From NCBI GenBank assembly GCA_946554335.1, contig CAMNSA010000001.1:62001-126000 (forward strand): 64,000 nucleotides of DNA. The letters run 5' to 3'. The translations under genes were made by a program, and so were the position numbers. Under the pieces are notes generated by a model, which did not search any database, had not been told where the DNA came from, and saw only the letters and a program-made list of their open reading frames with translations. Positions 1 to 9,018 of the stretch are shown in pieces (position 1 is the first letter of the stretch; each line of letters starts with the position of its first letter). This DNA is from an uncultured Neglectibacter sp. GTDB taxonomy: Bacteria > Bacillota > Clostridia > Oscillospirales > Acutalibacteraceae.

Positions 1-69
1 ACGATGGAAAAACAGGAGGCTTCAGAACAAAAGACGAGGCCTTTTACCGGGAAGGAAGGATTGAGATGA
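1..69 (+). CDS. C-terminal end of an upstream gene (partial)
   Basis: Frame 1 is open from the window edge to a TGA at 67-69, giving a 22-residue charged tail (ends KEGLR). The stop overlaps the cinA ATG by 4 bases (ATGA), the spacing of translationally coupled operon genes. Too little is present to name the protein. Phosphatidylglycerophosphate synthase often precedes cinA in Clostridia, but nothing here proves it. Confidence 0.5.
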   Translation, partial: TMEKQEASEQKTRPFTGKEGLR

Positions 70-1325
70 ACGCGGAGATCATATCGGTAGGCACAGAGCT
101 GCTTTTGGGGCAGGTAGTCAATACAGACACGGTAATCGTGGCGAAAGAGCTTTCCTCTTTGGGAATCAATCTGCTGTATTCCGCCGTGGTGGGAGATAAC
201 CCCCAGCGGCTGAAAGCGGCGGTGGAGACGGCTCTTCATCGCAGCGATCTGCTGATCATGACGGGGGGGCTGGGCCCCACCAAGGACGATCTGACTAAGG
301 AGACGACAGCCGCCGCTGCCGGGAAGAAGCTGGTGCTCCACGAGGGCACTATGGAGCGGCTGAGACAGTATTTTCACACAGATACCGTCACCGAATATCA
401 GGAGAAGCAAGCCTGGCTCCCGGAGGGCTGCACGGTGCTGCAAAACGACAACGGCACCGCGCCCGGCTGCGCCTTTCAGGCGGAGAACGGATGCCGGGTA
501 ATGATGTTCCCCGGGCCTCCCTCAGAGCTTGAGCCCATGCTGAAGAATTACGGGATTCCCTACTTAAAGCAGTGGCAGGAGGCCGTGATCGTCTCTCACA
601 ACATCCATATCTACGGCCGGGGAGAAGCTCCGGTGGCCCAGATGATGGCAGATCTGCTGGAGGGAGAAAATCCCACCCTGGCCCCCTACGCCAAGGAGGG
701 AGAATGTTATCTTCGGGTGACGGCAAAAGCGAAGAGCGAGGAAGAAGCAGACCAGCTTTGTGCGCCCATCATCCAGGAGGTGAAGAGCCGCCTGGGAGAG
801 TTTGTGTACAGCGTCGATGTGGAGACGCTGGAGGAGGTCGTGGTGAAGGAGCTCGCGCGGCAGGGGAAAACCCTGGCAACGGCGGAATCCTGCACGGGAG
901 GCCTGCTCTCGAAGCGCATTACCGATATTTCCGGCTCCTCGGAGGTGTTTCATATGGGCTGTGTGACCTATGCCAACGAGGCCAAGGAGGCGCTTTTGTA
1001 TGTGCCCCATGAAATTTTGGAACAGTACGGAGCCGTCAGCGAGCAGACCGCCAGGGCTATGGCCGAAGGGATCGTGAAGCGCTCCGGAAGCGACATCGGC
1101 GTTGGCATCACGGGCATCGCCGGGCCGGAAGGCGGAACAGAGGAAAAGCCGGTGGGGCTCATCTACCTCGCGCTCAGCGACGGGAAAAACACCTGGGTGA
1201 GAAAGCGCATGTCCAACGGACGGATGAAGAACCGGGAATGGCACCGGCACTGCGCGGCCTCTCAGGCGCTGGACATGGTTCGCCGGTATCTCTTGGGGCT
1301 GAACGTGCTGACCGAGTACAAATAA
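66..1325 (+). CDS. cinA: CinA family protein (nicotinamide-nucleotide amidohydrolase / competence-damage protein)
   Basis: Full-length two-domain CinA of 419 residues. The N-terminal molybdopterin-binding-like domain (about 1-170) carries GTELLLGQ and GGLGPTKDD. The C-terminal PncC domain (about 255-412) carries ATAESCTGG near residue 269 and GIAGPEGGT. The C domain deamidates nicotinamide mononucleotide for NAD salvage; the N domain acts on ADP-ribose-type pyrophosphates in characterised family members. It is cytoplasmic. The start overlaps the preceding frame by ATGA and follows a GGAAGGA ribosome site. A strong terminator follows at 1342, so it is the last gene of its operon. Confidence 0.95.
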   Translation: MNAEIISVGTELLLGQVVNTDTVIVAKELSSLGINLLYSAVVGDNPQRLKAAVETALHRSDLLIMTGGLGPTKDDLTKETTAAAAGKKLVLHEGTMERLRQYFHTDTVTEYQEKQAWLPEGCTVLQNDNGTAPGCAFQAENGCRVMMFPGPPSELEPMLKNYGIPYLKQWQEAVIVSHNIHIYGRGEAPVAQMMADLLEGENPTLAPYAKEGECYLRVTAKAKSEEEADQLCAPIIQEVKSRLGEFVYSVDVETLEEVVVKELARQGKTLATAESCTGGLLSKRITDISGSSEVFHMGCVTYANEAKEALLYVPHEILEQYGAVSEQTARAMAEGIVKRSGSDIGVGITGIAGPEGGTEEKPVGLIYLALSDGKNTWVRKRMSNGRMKNREWHRHCAASQALDMVRRYLLGLNVLTEYK

Positions 1326-1341
1326 AGAAATGGAAAAAGAA

Positions 1342-1380
1342 GTCCGCCGCTTTTCCGAATCGGAAAAGCGGCGGACATTT
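1342..1380. terminator. bidirectional rho-independent terminator
   Basis: Perfect 15-bp stem (1342-1356 with 1362-1376), loop GAATC, followed by ATTTTCATTT on the plus strand and by TTCTTTTTCC on the minus strand. It serves cinA and the convergent oxidoreductase gene. Confidence 0.9.
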
Positions 1381-1420
1381 TCATTTGTTCAACACACCTT
1401 CAAAGACAGCTTTTGCGCTC

Positions 1421-2659
1421 TTAGAAAATGTTGTCGATGGAGGCCTCCATTACTCTCGGATCGAAGAAACCGGGAGTCAGCGGAGCGGGACGCTCGGGGC
1501 AGGTGGTCATGGTGTACATGGTGTTGTTCGCGCAGGAATACTCGATGGCATGCATCAGCTCAACCGTATGCAGGGCCAGATCGGGGCTGCTGCGGTGAGG
1601 ACGATTTCTGCGAATGGCGTAAGCCATATCCACCACGGCGATGCCGCGCCAGCTGTTGTGGCAGGGCTCACGCTTGCCGCTGAGCGGAGGCACGCTGGGA
1701 TCGGTGTCGCTGAAGCCGTGAGTCAGAGGCACACGGAACACTTCGTTCTTGCCGTCCTTGGAGTTACCGACGCGCTTGAGATAGACCTGCTGATCCCAGC
1801 CGCCGAAGTAGTTGGGATCGGGCAGGGTGAGGATGCCCTCAGTGCCCAGGATCTCTACTCTGGGCTCTTCGGGGAAGAAGCCCTCAGCGCACAGGGTGAA
1901 GCTGGCGTACACGCCGTTTTTGAACTCCAGGCAGCCCATCATCAGAGAATCGCCTCTGGGATAGCCGCCGATCTCGGTGCTGACAGGCTCTTTATATCTG
2001 GGATGCTGAGGATTCTCGTAAACTCTGTCAGAATAGAAGCGATCGAAACCGGACACGCGGTTAACAGGCCCTAAGAGGTTGACCAGAACATTCAGGTAAT
2101 AGCCGGCCATATCATAGGTGATCGTGGTGCCCTGAGAGCCCATCTTGGGGTCGGCAGGATCGCCGGCGGCATGGTGGGCATTATAGCCGCGGTAGCACAT
2201 GACATGAGCGACCAGGGGCTTGCCGATAGCGCCGCTGTCAATGAGATGGCGGGCAGTCTGCCAGGCGGAGCCCATGTAGCAGTCAGGAGCGCTGCCGATG
2301 CGCAGTCCCTTGGACTTTGCCAGCTCGTAGTTGGCCTTGGCGCCCTCGAAGGTGTCGCCCATGGCCTTCTCAGAATAGGCGTTCTTGCCGGCCTCCAGGA
2401 TCATGCGGGTGACGGCGGTGTGGTTCCACAGCTGGGTGGTGTTCACCACGATCTCGATCTCGGGGTCGTTCAGGATCTGTTCGTTGGTCAGCTGGCGGAT
2501 GCCGAAGAGCTCCGCTCTGGCCTTGCTCTTTTCGGGGATCAGGTCAGAACAGCCTACCATATCGATGATATTGAAGCCACCGTTGACCAGGGTGTTCAGG
2601 TAGGTGTAGCTGATGTTTCCGCTGCCGATCAGGGCAGCCTTTACGGGTTTCAGTGCCAT
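1421..2659 (-). CDS. Gfo/Idh/MocA family oxidoreductase
   Basis: 412 residues, the usual length for this NAD(P)-dependent sugar or cyclitol dehydrogenase family. The N-terminal Rossmann motif is AALIGSGNIS (about 8-17). The catalytic lysine motif reads SEKAM in place of the usual EKP, and the substrate-domain motif reads TYDMAGYYLN. It probably oxidises a sugar or keto-sugar in the cytoplasm. It lies 18 bases downstream of a sugar isomerase/epimerase gene on the same strand, so the two are probably co-transcribed from the promoter near 3509-3537. A second oxidoreductase/isomerase pair lies at 28080-30157. The substrate cannot be told from sequence. Confidence 0.88.
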   Translation of the reverse strand: MALKPVKAALIGSGNISYTYLNTLVNGGFNIIDMVGCSDLIPEKSKARAELFGIRQLTNEQILNDPEIEIVVNTTQLWNHTAVTRMILEAGKNAYSEKAMGDTFEGAKANYELAKSKGLRIGSAPDCYMGSAWQTARHLIDSGAIGKPLVAHVMCYRGYNAHHAAGDPADPKMGSQGTTITYDMAGYYLNVLVNLLGPVNRVSGFDRFYSDRVYENPQHPRYKEPVSTEIGGYPRGDSLMMGCLEFKNGVYASFTLCAEGFFPEEPRVEILGTEGILTLPDPNYFGGWDQQVYLKRVGNSKDGKNEVFRVPLTHGFSDTDPSVPPLSGKREPCHNSWRGIAVVDMAYAIRRNRPHRSSPDLALHTVELMHAIEYSCANNTMYTMTTCPERPAPLTPGFFDPRVMEASIDNIF

Positions 2660-2677
2660 TTTACAGTTCCTCCTCTG

Positions 2678-3472
2678 TTATTGAATGTGCAGGACATTTC
2701 TCATGTAGTCGATGCTGAGCTTCAGGCTTTCAAACACGGGCCGCTTGGTGCGGTCCTGCTCGACATTGTACCACTGGATCCCTCCCACTTTTCGGCAGGC
2801 GGCTGTGATCGCTTCGAAGTTCAGGTTGCCCTGACCCACTTCGGAGAACTGCCACGGGATCTCACCCAGGTTTACATTTTCGTCTTGGTAATTGACAGCC
2901 ATATCCTTATAGTGGATGACATGGATCCTTCCCTTCAGCTTCTCCACCCACTGGGCGGGGTCGCATCCGGCGGCGGAAGCCCAGAAGGTATCCAACTCGA
3001 AGGCGATCAGCTCAGGGTCTGTCTCCTCCAAAAGGATGTCCATACCTGTCTTGCCGTTGAGCTCCGGAAAATTCCGGAATTCCTGGCTGTGGTTGTGGTA
3101 CTGGAAGTGCATCCCCGTACCGCGGTAGGGCTTTACCAGCTCGTTGAGCTGATGGGCATAGGTGCGGAAGCCCTCAACGGAATGCATCATGATGCCGGGA
3201 ATGGAGGGCAGCCCCATGAGAAACGCCCCATAGGTCTCGGCGTTTTCCAGAACGGCCTTCGTATCCTTCACATCACCGTAGGTCGCGCACACCTTCAGGC
3301 CATACTCCTTGAGAAGAGCCAGGTCTTCCTCAGGCGTGAGTCCCGCGCTGCGGCCCATACAGCTTTCCACCCCGTTGAAGCCCAAGTCGCTGAGCTTGCG
3401 GTAGGTGTCCCTTACCTGTTCCTTGTCAAATACATAGTAGCGCAAGGTCCAGGGTACAACGGCAATAGACAT
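2678..3472 (-). CDS. sugar phosphate isomerase/epimerase-like TIM barrel protein
   Basis: 264 residues of the xylose-isomerase-like (AP_endonuc_2) TIM barrel family. Metal-site segments are recognisable: FQYHNHSQEF, FELDTFW, IHVIHYKDM and YNVEQD. I chose the ATG at 3472 over an upstream in-frame TTG at 3478 because an AAGGAGGAG site lies 6-7 bases before it. It is the first gene of a two-gene operon with the oxidoreductase. Family members isomerise or epimerise sugars and inosose-type compounds, and some, paired with a Gfo/Idh enzyme, cleave C-glycosides through 3-keto intermediates; that role is inference here. Confidence 0.85.
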   Translation of the reverse strand: MSIAVVPWTLRYYVFDKEQVRDTYRKLSDLGFNGVESCMGRSAGLTPEEDLALLKEYGLKVCATYGDVKDTKAVLENAETYGAFLMGLPSIPGIMMHSVEGFRTYAHQLNELVKPYRGTGMHFQYHNHSQEFRNFPELNGKTGMDILLEETDPELIAFELDTFWASAAGCDPAQWVEKLKGRIHVIHYKDMAVNYQDENVNLGEIPWQFSEVGQGNLNFEAITAACRKVGGIQWYNVEQDRTKRPVFESLKLSIDYMRNVLHIQ

Positions 3473-3508
3473 ACACAACTCCTCCTTTTTTGTCCTGCCT
3501 ATTTAAGA

Positions 3509-3537
3509 TTATAGGGATAGAAATGGTCAAAGTCAAT
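3509..3537 (-). promoter_or_regulatory. sigma-A type promoter for the isomerase/oxidoreductase operon
   Basis: Read on the minus strand: TTGACT (3532-3537), a 17-base spacer, then TATAAT (3509-3514), 37 bases before the ATG at 3472. The remaining 3538-3733 is AT-rich divergent upstream DNA; no convincing operator was seen in it. Confidence 0.75.
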
Positions 3538-3733
3538 GGGAAACGAAGAATCTTATATAAAAATTTTGTAATTTTTCGGAAAAGGGTCGGGAAAATCTGC
3601 TTGCTTGAAAGCCTATCTTTCAAATTCCTGCCAAAAATCGTAAGATTGTTTGCAAATACCGTAAAATAGTTGATGACACAAAGGAAAAAGCGGCGCAAAA
3701 TGAAATGGAACAGGAAATTTAGAACAGAAAGGA

Positions 3734-5089
3734 ATGAGATACCCTATGGGCGTTTTAACCGGCTCTGATCCCTCCGATCTGCGCATTACAGATCTGCGCT
3801 TTGTGGATATTGACGGAGCGCCGAAGCGCTGTACCATTTTAAAAGTGATGACCAACCAGGGGATCTGCGGCTACGGTGAGGTGCGGGACGCCTCTAGCAA
3901 AACCTATGCCCTCATGCTCAAAAGCAGGATCCTGGGGGAAAATCCCTGCAATGTGGATAAGATCTTCCGAAAGCTCAAGCAGTTCGGCGGACCCTCCCGG
4001 CAGGGCGGGGGCGTTTCCGGCATCGAGATCGCCCTGTGGGATCTGGCCGGAAAGGCTTACGGCGTGCCCCTTTATCAGCTGCTGGGCGGAAAGTTCCGCA
4101 GTGAAGTGCGGGTGTACTGCGACACGGATGTAGAAGGGAAGCACACCGGGCATGAGATGGGACTGGCCTTAAAAAAGCGGATGGAGATGGGTTTTACCTT
4201 CTTGAAGATGGACCTGGGCATCGGTCTTCTGATGGACGAGCCGGGCGCCATCAACGCTCCCCTGGGCTTTCTGGAGGACATGAAGAAGTATGCTCCCCAT
4301 ATTCTGAATGTGCAGGGGGGCAGCGTCACGGCGGACATGGTGAGGCAGCAGAAAAGCTATGATATCGTACATACCGCCCATCCCTTTACCGGGCTCCATC
4401 TGACGGAAAAGGGGCTGGATCTTCTGGAAGAATATGTCAGGCAGGTGCGTCAGGTGATCGGTTATGAGGTGCCTCTTGCCATTGACCATTTCGGCCATGT
4501 ATGCGTAGAGGACTGCATCCGCTTCGCGAAAAGGATGGAGCCCTATAACCTCGCCTGGATCGAGGATATGGCGCCCTGGATGTATACCCAGCAGTATGTG
4601 CGCCTGAGAAACAGCACCTGCATCCCCGTGTGCACCGGAGAGGACATTTACCTGAAGGAGCCCTTTGAAACCTTGGTCAAGGCGGGGGGCGTGTCGGTGA
4701 TCCACCCGGACATCCTCACCTGCGGCGGCGCTTTGGAGCTGAAAAAGATCGGGGATATGGCGGACGAAAACGGGGTGGCGGTGGCTGTTCATATGGCGGA
4801 AAGCCCTGTAGCGTGTCTTGCTGCCGTACACACGGCGGCGGCCCTTCCCCATGTGCTGGCGCTGGAGTTCCACTCGGTGGATGTGCCCTGGTGGCAGGAT
4901 ATGGTCACGGGGATCCCCAAGCCGCTGTTTGAAAACGGCTTCATCAAGGTGCCGGAAAAGCCGGGGCTGGGCTTTGACGATCTGAACGAGGAGGTCCTGC
5001 GAGCCCATATCAATCCGGAGATCCCAGGATATTTTGAGCCTACCGAACAGTGGGATCGGGAGTTTTCCAACGACCGCATCTGGAGCTGA
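3734..5089 (+). CDS. enolase-superfamily sugar-acid dehydratase (mandelate racemase / muconate lactonizing type)
   Basis: 451 residues. Three carboxylate metal ligands of the enolase barrel are visible: D251 (AIDHFGH), E277 (WIEDMAPW) and E303 (CTGEDIY), with a probable catalytic His at 353 (AVHMAESP). The second-strand motif is FLKMDLG, so the canonical KxK reads K-M-D. Members usually dehydrate acid sugars to 2-keto-3-deoxy acids. The start is ambiguous: AAAGGA abuts the ATG at 3734, and the in-frame ATG at 3746 is 12 bases away. It heads a same-strand run with an RraA-like aldolase, SDR, metallohydrolase and GH10, which fits an acid-sugar catabolic pathway. The substrate is unknown. Confidence 0.88.
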   Translation: MRYPMGVLTGSDPSDLRITDLRFVDIDGAPKRCTILKVMTNQGICGYGEVRDASSKTYALMLKSRILGENPCNVDKIFRKLKQFGGPSRQGGGVSGIEIALWDLAGKAYGVPLYQLLGGKFRSEVRVYCDTDVEGKHTGHEMGLALKKRMEMGFTFLKMDLGIGLLMDEPGAINAPLGFLEDMKKYAPHILNVQGGSVTADMVRQQKSYDIVHTAHPFTGLHLTEKGLDLLEEYVRQVRQVIGYEVPLAIDHFGHVCVEDCIRFAKRMEPYNLAWIEDMAPWMYTQQYVRLRNSTCIPVCTGEDIYLKEPFETLVKAGGVSVIHPDILTCGGALELKKIGDMADENGVAVAVHMAESPVACLAAVHTAAALPHVLALEFHSVDVPWWQDMVTGIPKPLFENGFIKVPEKPGLGFDDLNEEVLRAHINPEIPGYFEPTEQWDREFSNDRIWS

Positions 5090-5185
5090 AAAAGACCGAA
5101 ATAAGGCGCTTTAAGCGGCCTTTCAAAGGATTTCTTTCGGGCGGGAGAGCTCGGAAACAGCTGGAATAAAAAGGAGGAAGCTGCA

Positions 5186-6100
5186 ATGCAGTTTAATTAC
5201 AGAGAAGACATCATTGCCCTGACGCCTCAGTGGAAGGGAGAACGCCTGCCGGACGGGCGGCCCTGGGTGGAGGACAAATATTTGGACGCCCTCAAAGGCA
5301 TGACGCTGGAGGAGGCCTGGAAGCCTATTTTCACCCTGGGCTATGAAAATCAGTTCGTAGGCGGAGGAGTGAATCCCCTTCATGCCCTCCACGACGACGG
5401 GAGGAAGCTGGTGGGAAGAGCTGTGACCTGCAATTTCTGCCCCACCCGGCCGGACCTGCATGAGACGATGTTCGGGCAGGGGGCAAAAGAGGGCAGAAAG
5501 GGAAATTACAACCAGTGGGTCATCGATTCCCTCATAGAGCGGGATGTGGTGGTGGCCGATCTGTTTGACAAGATCTACAAGGGCACCTTTGTAGGCGGAA
5601 ACCTGACCACTGCTATCCGGGCCAGAACGAAAACCGGCGGCGCCGTGATCTGGGGCGGCGTGCGGGATGTGGAGCAGATGAAGGGCGTGCCTGACGTACA
5701 GGTGTACTACCGGGGGATCGACCCCACGCCCATCCGGGATTTTGTGATGACCGGTTTCAACACCGTGACCAGCTTCGGCGGAGCGGTATGCCTGCCGGGA
5801 GATGTGGTGTTCGGCGCGGGAGGCGGCGTGCTGTTTATCCCCTCTCACCTGGTGCAGGATGTAGTGGAGGGAGCGGCCAAGACCCATGTGAAGGACGAGT
5901 TCGGATTTGAGATGATCTCCCAGAACAGGCTGACCACGGCGCAGATCGACAAAAACACCTGGACGGAAGAGATGCTGGATATGCTGACCCAGTGGATCCG
6001 GACGGATCCCAGGGGAGAGGAGTTCAGGGATCTGGATTGGTCCAAGGAATACGACCTGGCCCGCAATGGGGATCCTGACGACACTCAGACGGCGCTGTAA
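5186..6100 (+). CDS. RraA / 4-hydroxy-4-methyl-2-oxoglutarate aldolase family protein
   Basis: 304 residues with the RraA-like signature around GGNLTTAIRARTKTGG and VIWGGVRDVE, where the Arg-Asp pair corresponds to the metal and oxaloacetate-binding site of HMG/CHA aldolases. The N-terminal about 90 and C-terminal about 60 residues exceed the compact ~160-residue RraA core, as in longer family members found in sugar operons. An AAGGAGGAAG site precedes the ATG. Placed right after a dehydratase, it could cleave a 2-keto-3-deoxy acid, which is inference. A role in RNase E inhibition is unlikely for this longer, operon-embedded form. Confidence 0.85.
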   Translation: MQFNYREDIIALTPQWKGERLPDGRPWVEDKYLDALKGMTLEEAWKPIFTLGYENQFVGGGVNPLHALHDDGRKLVGRAVTCNFCPTRPDLHETMFGQGAKEGRKGNYNQWVIDSLIERDVVVADLFDKIYKGTFVGGNLTTAIRARTKTGGAVIWGGVRDVEQMKGVPDVQVYYRGIDPTPIRDFVMTGFNTVTSFGGAVCLPGDVVFGAGGGVLFIPSHLVQDVVEGAAKTHVKDEFGFEMISQNRLTTAQIDKNTWTEEMLDMLTQWIRTDPRGEEFRDLDWSKEYDLARNGDPDDTQTAL

Positions 6101-6131
6101 GGAGTTTCGGAAAGAGAAGGGAGAGAGCAGA

Positions 6132-6860
6132 ATGAACCGGAAAAGGAGAGCCCTTGTGACCGGCTCTTCCCGCGGCATCGGCAGAGCCATCGCCATCGCG
6201 TTGGGAAGGGACGGCTATCAGGTGCTGGTGCACTGTGCGGGGAACCGGAAAAAGGCAGAGGAAACTGCTGCCGCTATCGGGGAGGACGCCCTGGTGCTGC
6301 AGGCGGACCTGACCGATCCGGAGCAGACAAAACGGCTTTGTAAAGAGATGGGAGAAGTGGATGTGCTGGTGCTGAACGCCTCTTTGCAGATCAGGAGGCC
6401 CTGGCGGGAGATTCCTCCTCAGGAGGCGTACCTTCAGCTCAACTGCAACTTTCTGTCGTCGCTTATGCTCATCCAGGCAGCGGCAAAGCATATGCAGACG
6501 GAAAAATGGGGGCGGATCGTCACCATCGGCTCGGTGCAGGAGAGCAAGCCTCATCCGGACATGCTGGTGTATTCCGCCTCGAAGGCGGCCCAGACCAACA
6601 TGATGCGCTCCCTTTCCCTGCAGCTGGCTGCGGACGGAATCACCGTGAACAATGTGGCCCCCGGCGTGATCTATACAGACCGCAATCGGGAAGCTCTGGC
6701 AGAGAAAGCGTATGCGAAAAAGGTGATGGATACGATCCCGGCAGGTTTTTACGGAGTTCCGGAGGATTGCGCCGGTATGGTCTCTCTGCTGTGCTCGGAG
6801 GAAGGACGCTATATTACCGGACAAAGTATTTATGTAGACGGCGGAAAAAGCGTGCGGTAA
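6132..6860 (+). CDS. short-chain dehydrogenase/reductase (SDR)
   Basis: 242 residues of the classical SDR family. It has the cofactor motif TGSSRGIG near the N-terminus, an LNAS motif (NAG-like), the active-site YSASKAA and the C-terminal YITGQSIYVDGG typical of FabG-like enzymes. The frame is open from 6066, inside the preceding gene, but the ATG at 6132 has a GGGAGAGAG site and begins the conserved fold, so it is the start. It probably reduces or oxidises a keto-sugar intermediate of the operon with NAD(P). Confidence 0.9.
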   Translation: MNRKRRALVTGSSRGIGRAIAIALGRDGYQVLVHCAGNRKKAEETAAAIGEDALVLQADLTDPEQTKRLCKEMGEVDVLVLNASLQIRRPWREIPPQEAYLQLNCNFLSSLMLIQAAAKHMQTEKWGRIVTIGSVQESKPHPDMLVYSASKAAQTNMMRSLSLQLAADGITVNNVAPGVIYTDRNREALAEKAYAKKVMDTIPAGFYGVPEDCAGMVSLLCSEEGRYITGQSIYVDGGKSVR

Positions 6861-6937
6861 AGCGCCGCCGGTTCGAAGGGAATGGCGCCTCGCTGCGGGA
6901 GGGCAGGGTCAATAGTATTGAGAAAGGGGAGAAGCGT

Positions 6938-7648
6938 GTGAAGATCACATGGCTTGGGCAGAGCGGCTATCTGCTGGAATCCAGAGGCTCCAGACTGGTG
7001 CTGGACCCTTATCTTTCAGATGTGGTAAACCGGCTTTTCGGAAGGGCAAGGCTGGCAGAAGCCCCCATAGACCCGAAAACGATCCGGGCGGACGCGGTGA
7101 TCTGCACCCATGCCCATCTGGATCACCTGGACCCGGACGCGCTGGAAGAGATGGATAAGGGGCTCTCCCTGATCACCACAAAAGAGGGTGCAGAAAAGGG
7201 AAAAGAGCTGGGATTCTCCCGTGTGAAAGCGATCCGGGAAGGGGATCAGCTGCTCATAGGAGAGTGGGAGCTGACTGCCGTTTATGCCAGACATACGACA
7301 GAGGCCTTCGGCGTACTGCTGAGGGCGGAAGGCTTGGCCCTTTATTTCAGCGGAGACACTCTTTTCGACAGGCGGCTTTTTGAAATCGGGAAGGAAAAGC
7401 CGGATGCTGCTTTCCTGTGCATCAACGGGAAGCTCGGAAATATGAACGCAAAAGAGGCGGTGGCCGTTGCCGGAGAGATCGGGGCGCGTTGGAATATTCC
7501 CAACCACTACGGGATGTTTGCCTCCAATACAGAGGACCCGAAAAAGTTTACGGGAGCGCTTTCCAACAGCTTTGAAATGGAATTCAACACCCCCTATCTT
7601 TTTGGAAAAGACGGGTTTCAAAAACAGAGAGGAGAGAACGGAAGATGA
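6938..7648 (+). CDS. MBL-fold metal-dependent hydrolase, UlaG-like
   Basis: About 236 residues starting at a GTG at 6938, preceded by AAAGGGGAG. The open frame extends much further upstream but only overlaps the SDR gene. The N-terminus KITWLGQSGYLLES and the metal motif THAHLDHLDPD are those of the metallo-beta-lactamase superfamily, in the branch with L-ascorbate-6-phosphate lactonase (UlaG). Later metal ligands sit in YFSGDTLFD and near PNHYGMF. In this operon a lactone- or ester-opening role fits. Its stop overlaps the next ATG by 4 bases, so translation is coupled to the GH10 gene. Confidence 0.85.
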   Translation: MKITWLGQSGYLLESRGSRLVLDPYLSDVVNRLFGRARLAEAPIDPKTIRADAVICTHAHLDHLDPDALEEMDKGLSLITTKEGAEKGKELGFSRVKAIREGDQLLIGEWELTAVYARHTTEAFGVLLRAEGLALYFSGDTLFDRRLFEIGKEKPDAAFLCINGKLGNMNAKEAVAVAGEIGARWNIPNHYGMFASNTEDPKKFTGALSNSFEMEFNTPYLFGKDGFQKQRGENGR

Positions 7649-8964
7649 GCGACAGACAGAAAGTGATGGAGCTGTTCGAGGAGCATCGGGAGCAGATGGA
7701 GGACAGGATCCAAAGCGGGATCGAGAGAAACCGGAAGGGCTTCGGCGAGATCCGCGTGGTGGACCGGGAGGGAAAGCCGGTGGAGGGCGCGTGGGTGTCC
7801 GTGGTCCAGAAGACCCATGACTTCCGGTTCGGAGCGAATCTCTTCATGCTGGACGAGCTGGAGAACGAGGAGAAAAACGCGGCCTACAAGAAGTATTTTT
7901 CCGGGCTTTTCAATATGGCGACCCTGCCCTTGTATTGGGACGCCACCGAGCCTGAGCAGGGCAGGACCCGCTATGAAAAGGACAGCCCGAAGATCTACCG
8001 CCGTCCTCCCATAGACCTGTGCATCGAATTCTGTGAGAAGCATGGCATCGAGCCCAGAGAGCATGCCCTGGCCTACGCTCAGTTTTTCCCCCAGTGGCTG
8101 CGGGGGAAGAGCACGAATGAGGTGAAGTACGCCCTGGAGGAGCGGTTTTCCCAGGTGGCAGAGCGGTATAAAAAGAAGATCCCCACCATTGAGGTGACCA
8201 ACGAAATGTTCTGGGAAAAGGCTCCGCTGCCCTTTTACAACGAGGACGAGTATGTGGAGTTCTGCTTTAAGCTGGCGGAGAAGTATTTCCCCGGAAACAC
8301 GCTTTGCATCAACGAGTGGTCAGAGCTCTGGAACGGTTTCGGCAGGGCTTCCGACGCCTATTACGCCTATATCCAAAGCGCCCTGCTCAAGGGGGCGAGG
8401 ATCGACGCCGTAGGGCTGCAGTACCATATGTTCTTCCCGCTTGCGAAGGAGTATGAGGAGACGAGAAAATTCTATGACCCCGCGCATCTGTTCAAAATCC
8501 TTGACCAGTACGGGAAATTCGGAAAGCCCATCCACATCACGGAGGTGACGATCCCGGCCTATTCCCAGAGCGACGAGGATGAGGCTTTGCAGGCGAAGCT
8601 CATCGAGACCCTTTACTCGCTATGGTTCTCCCATGAAAATGTCCAACAGATCGTCTACTGGAATCTGGTGGACGGCTACGCGGCCTTTGCCCCTCAGGGG
8701 GATATGACCAACGGGGAAAACTATTATTACGGAGGGCTGCTGCGCTTTGACATGACGCCCAAGCCGGCCTACTACACGATTAAAGAGCTGTTTGAGAAAA
8801 AATGGCACACCGAGGAAAGCCTTTCAACAGACAGCAGGGGTAAGGCGCTGTTCAAGGGCTTCTGGGGAGAGTATGAGGTGCAGGTGCAGGCGGGGGAGAA
8901 GCGTTTCACTGGGACGCTGAACCTGAAAAAGGGCTATCCCAATGGGCTGACCGTGGAGATCTGA
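7645..8964 (+). CDS. glycoside hydrolase family 10 (endo-1,4-beta-xylanase-like), cytoplasmic
   Basis: 439 residues with no signal peptide. After a small beta-rich N-terminal segment (about 30-65), a GH10 barrel follows with acid/base E187 (IEVTNEMF) and nucleophile E300 (HITEVT). Secreted xylanases carry export signals and binding modules; this one has neither, so it probably acts inside the cell on short, imported oligosaccharides. It is the last gene of the operon that starts with the enolase-type dehydratase. No transporter gene is seen nearby. Alternatives are other cytoplasmic GH10-like hydrolases of unknown linkage. Confidence 0.85.
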   Translation: MSDRQKVMELFEEHREQMEDRIQSGIERNRKGFGEIRVVDREGKPVEGAWVSVVQKTHDFRFGANLFMLDELENEEKNAAYKKYFSGLFNMATLPLYWDATEPEQGRTRYEKDSPKIYRRPPIDLCIEFCEKHGIEPREHALAYAQFFPQWLRGKSTNEVKYALEERFSQVAERYKKKIPTIEVTNEMFWEKAPLPFYNEDEYVEFCFKLAEKYFPGNTLCINEWSELWNGFGRASDAYYAYIQSALLKGARIDAVGLQYHMFFPLAKEYEETRKFYDPAHLFKILDQYGKFGKPIHITEVTIPAYSQSDEDEALQAKLIETLYSLWFSHENVQQIVYWNLVDGYAAFAPQGDMTNGENYYYGGLLRFDMTPKPAYYTIKELFEKKWHTEESLSTDSRGKALFKGFWGEYEVQVQAGEKRFTGTLNLKKGYPNGLTVEI

Positions 8965-9018
8965 GACAGCCGAGAGCGGAGATCAGCTTTCGCGAAGAAA
9001 AAAGAGTAAAAACAGTTT

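Noticed and set aside
2171-3514. 447-codon open frame on the plus strand
   Set aside because: Lies antisense to the oxidoreductase and isomerase genes and crosses their boundary; no motifs.
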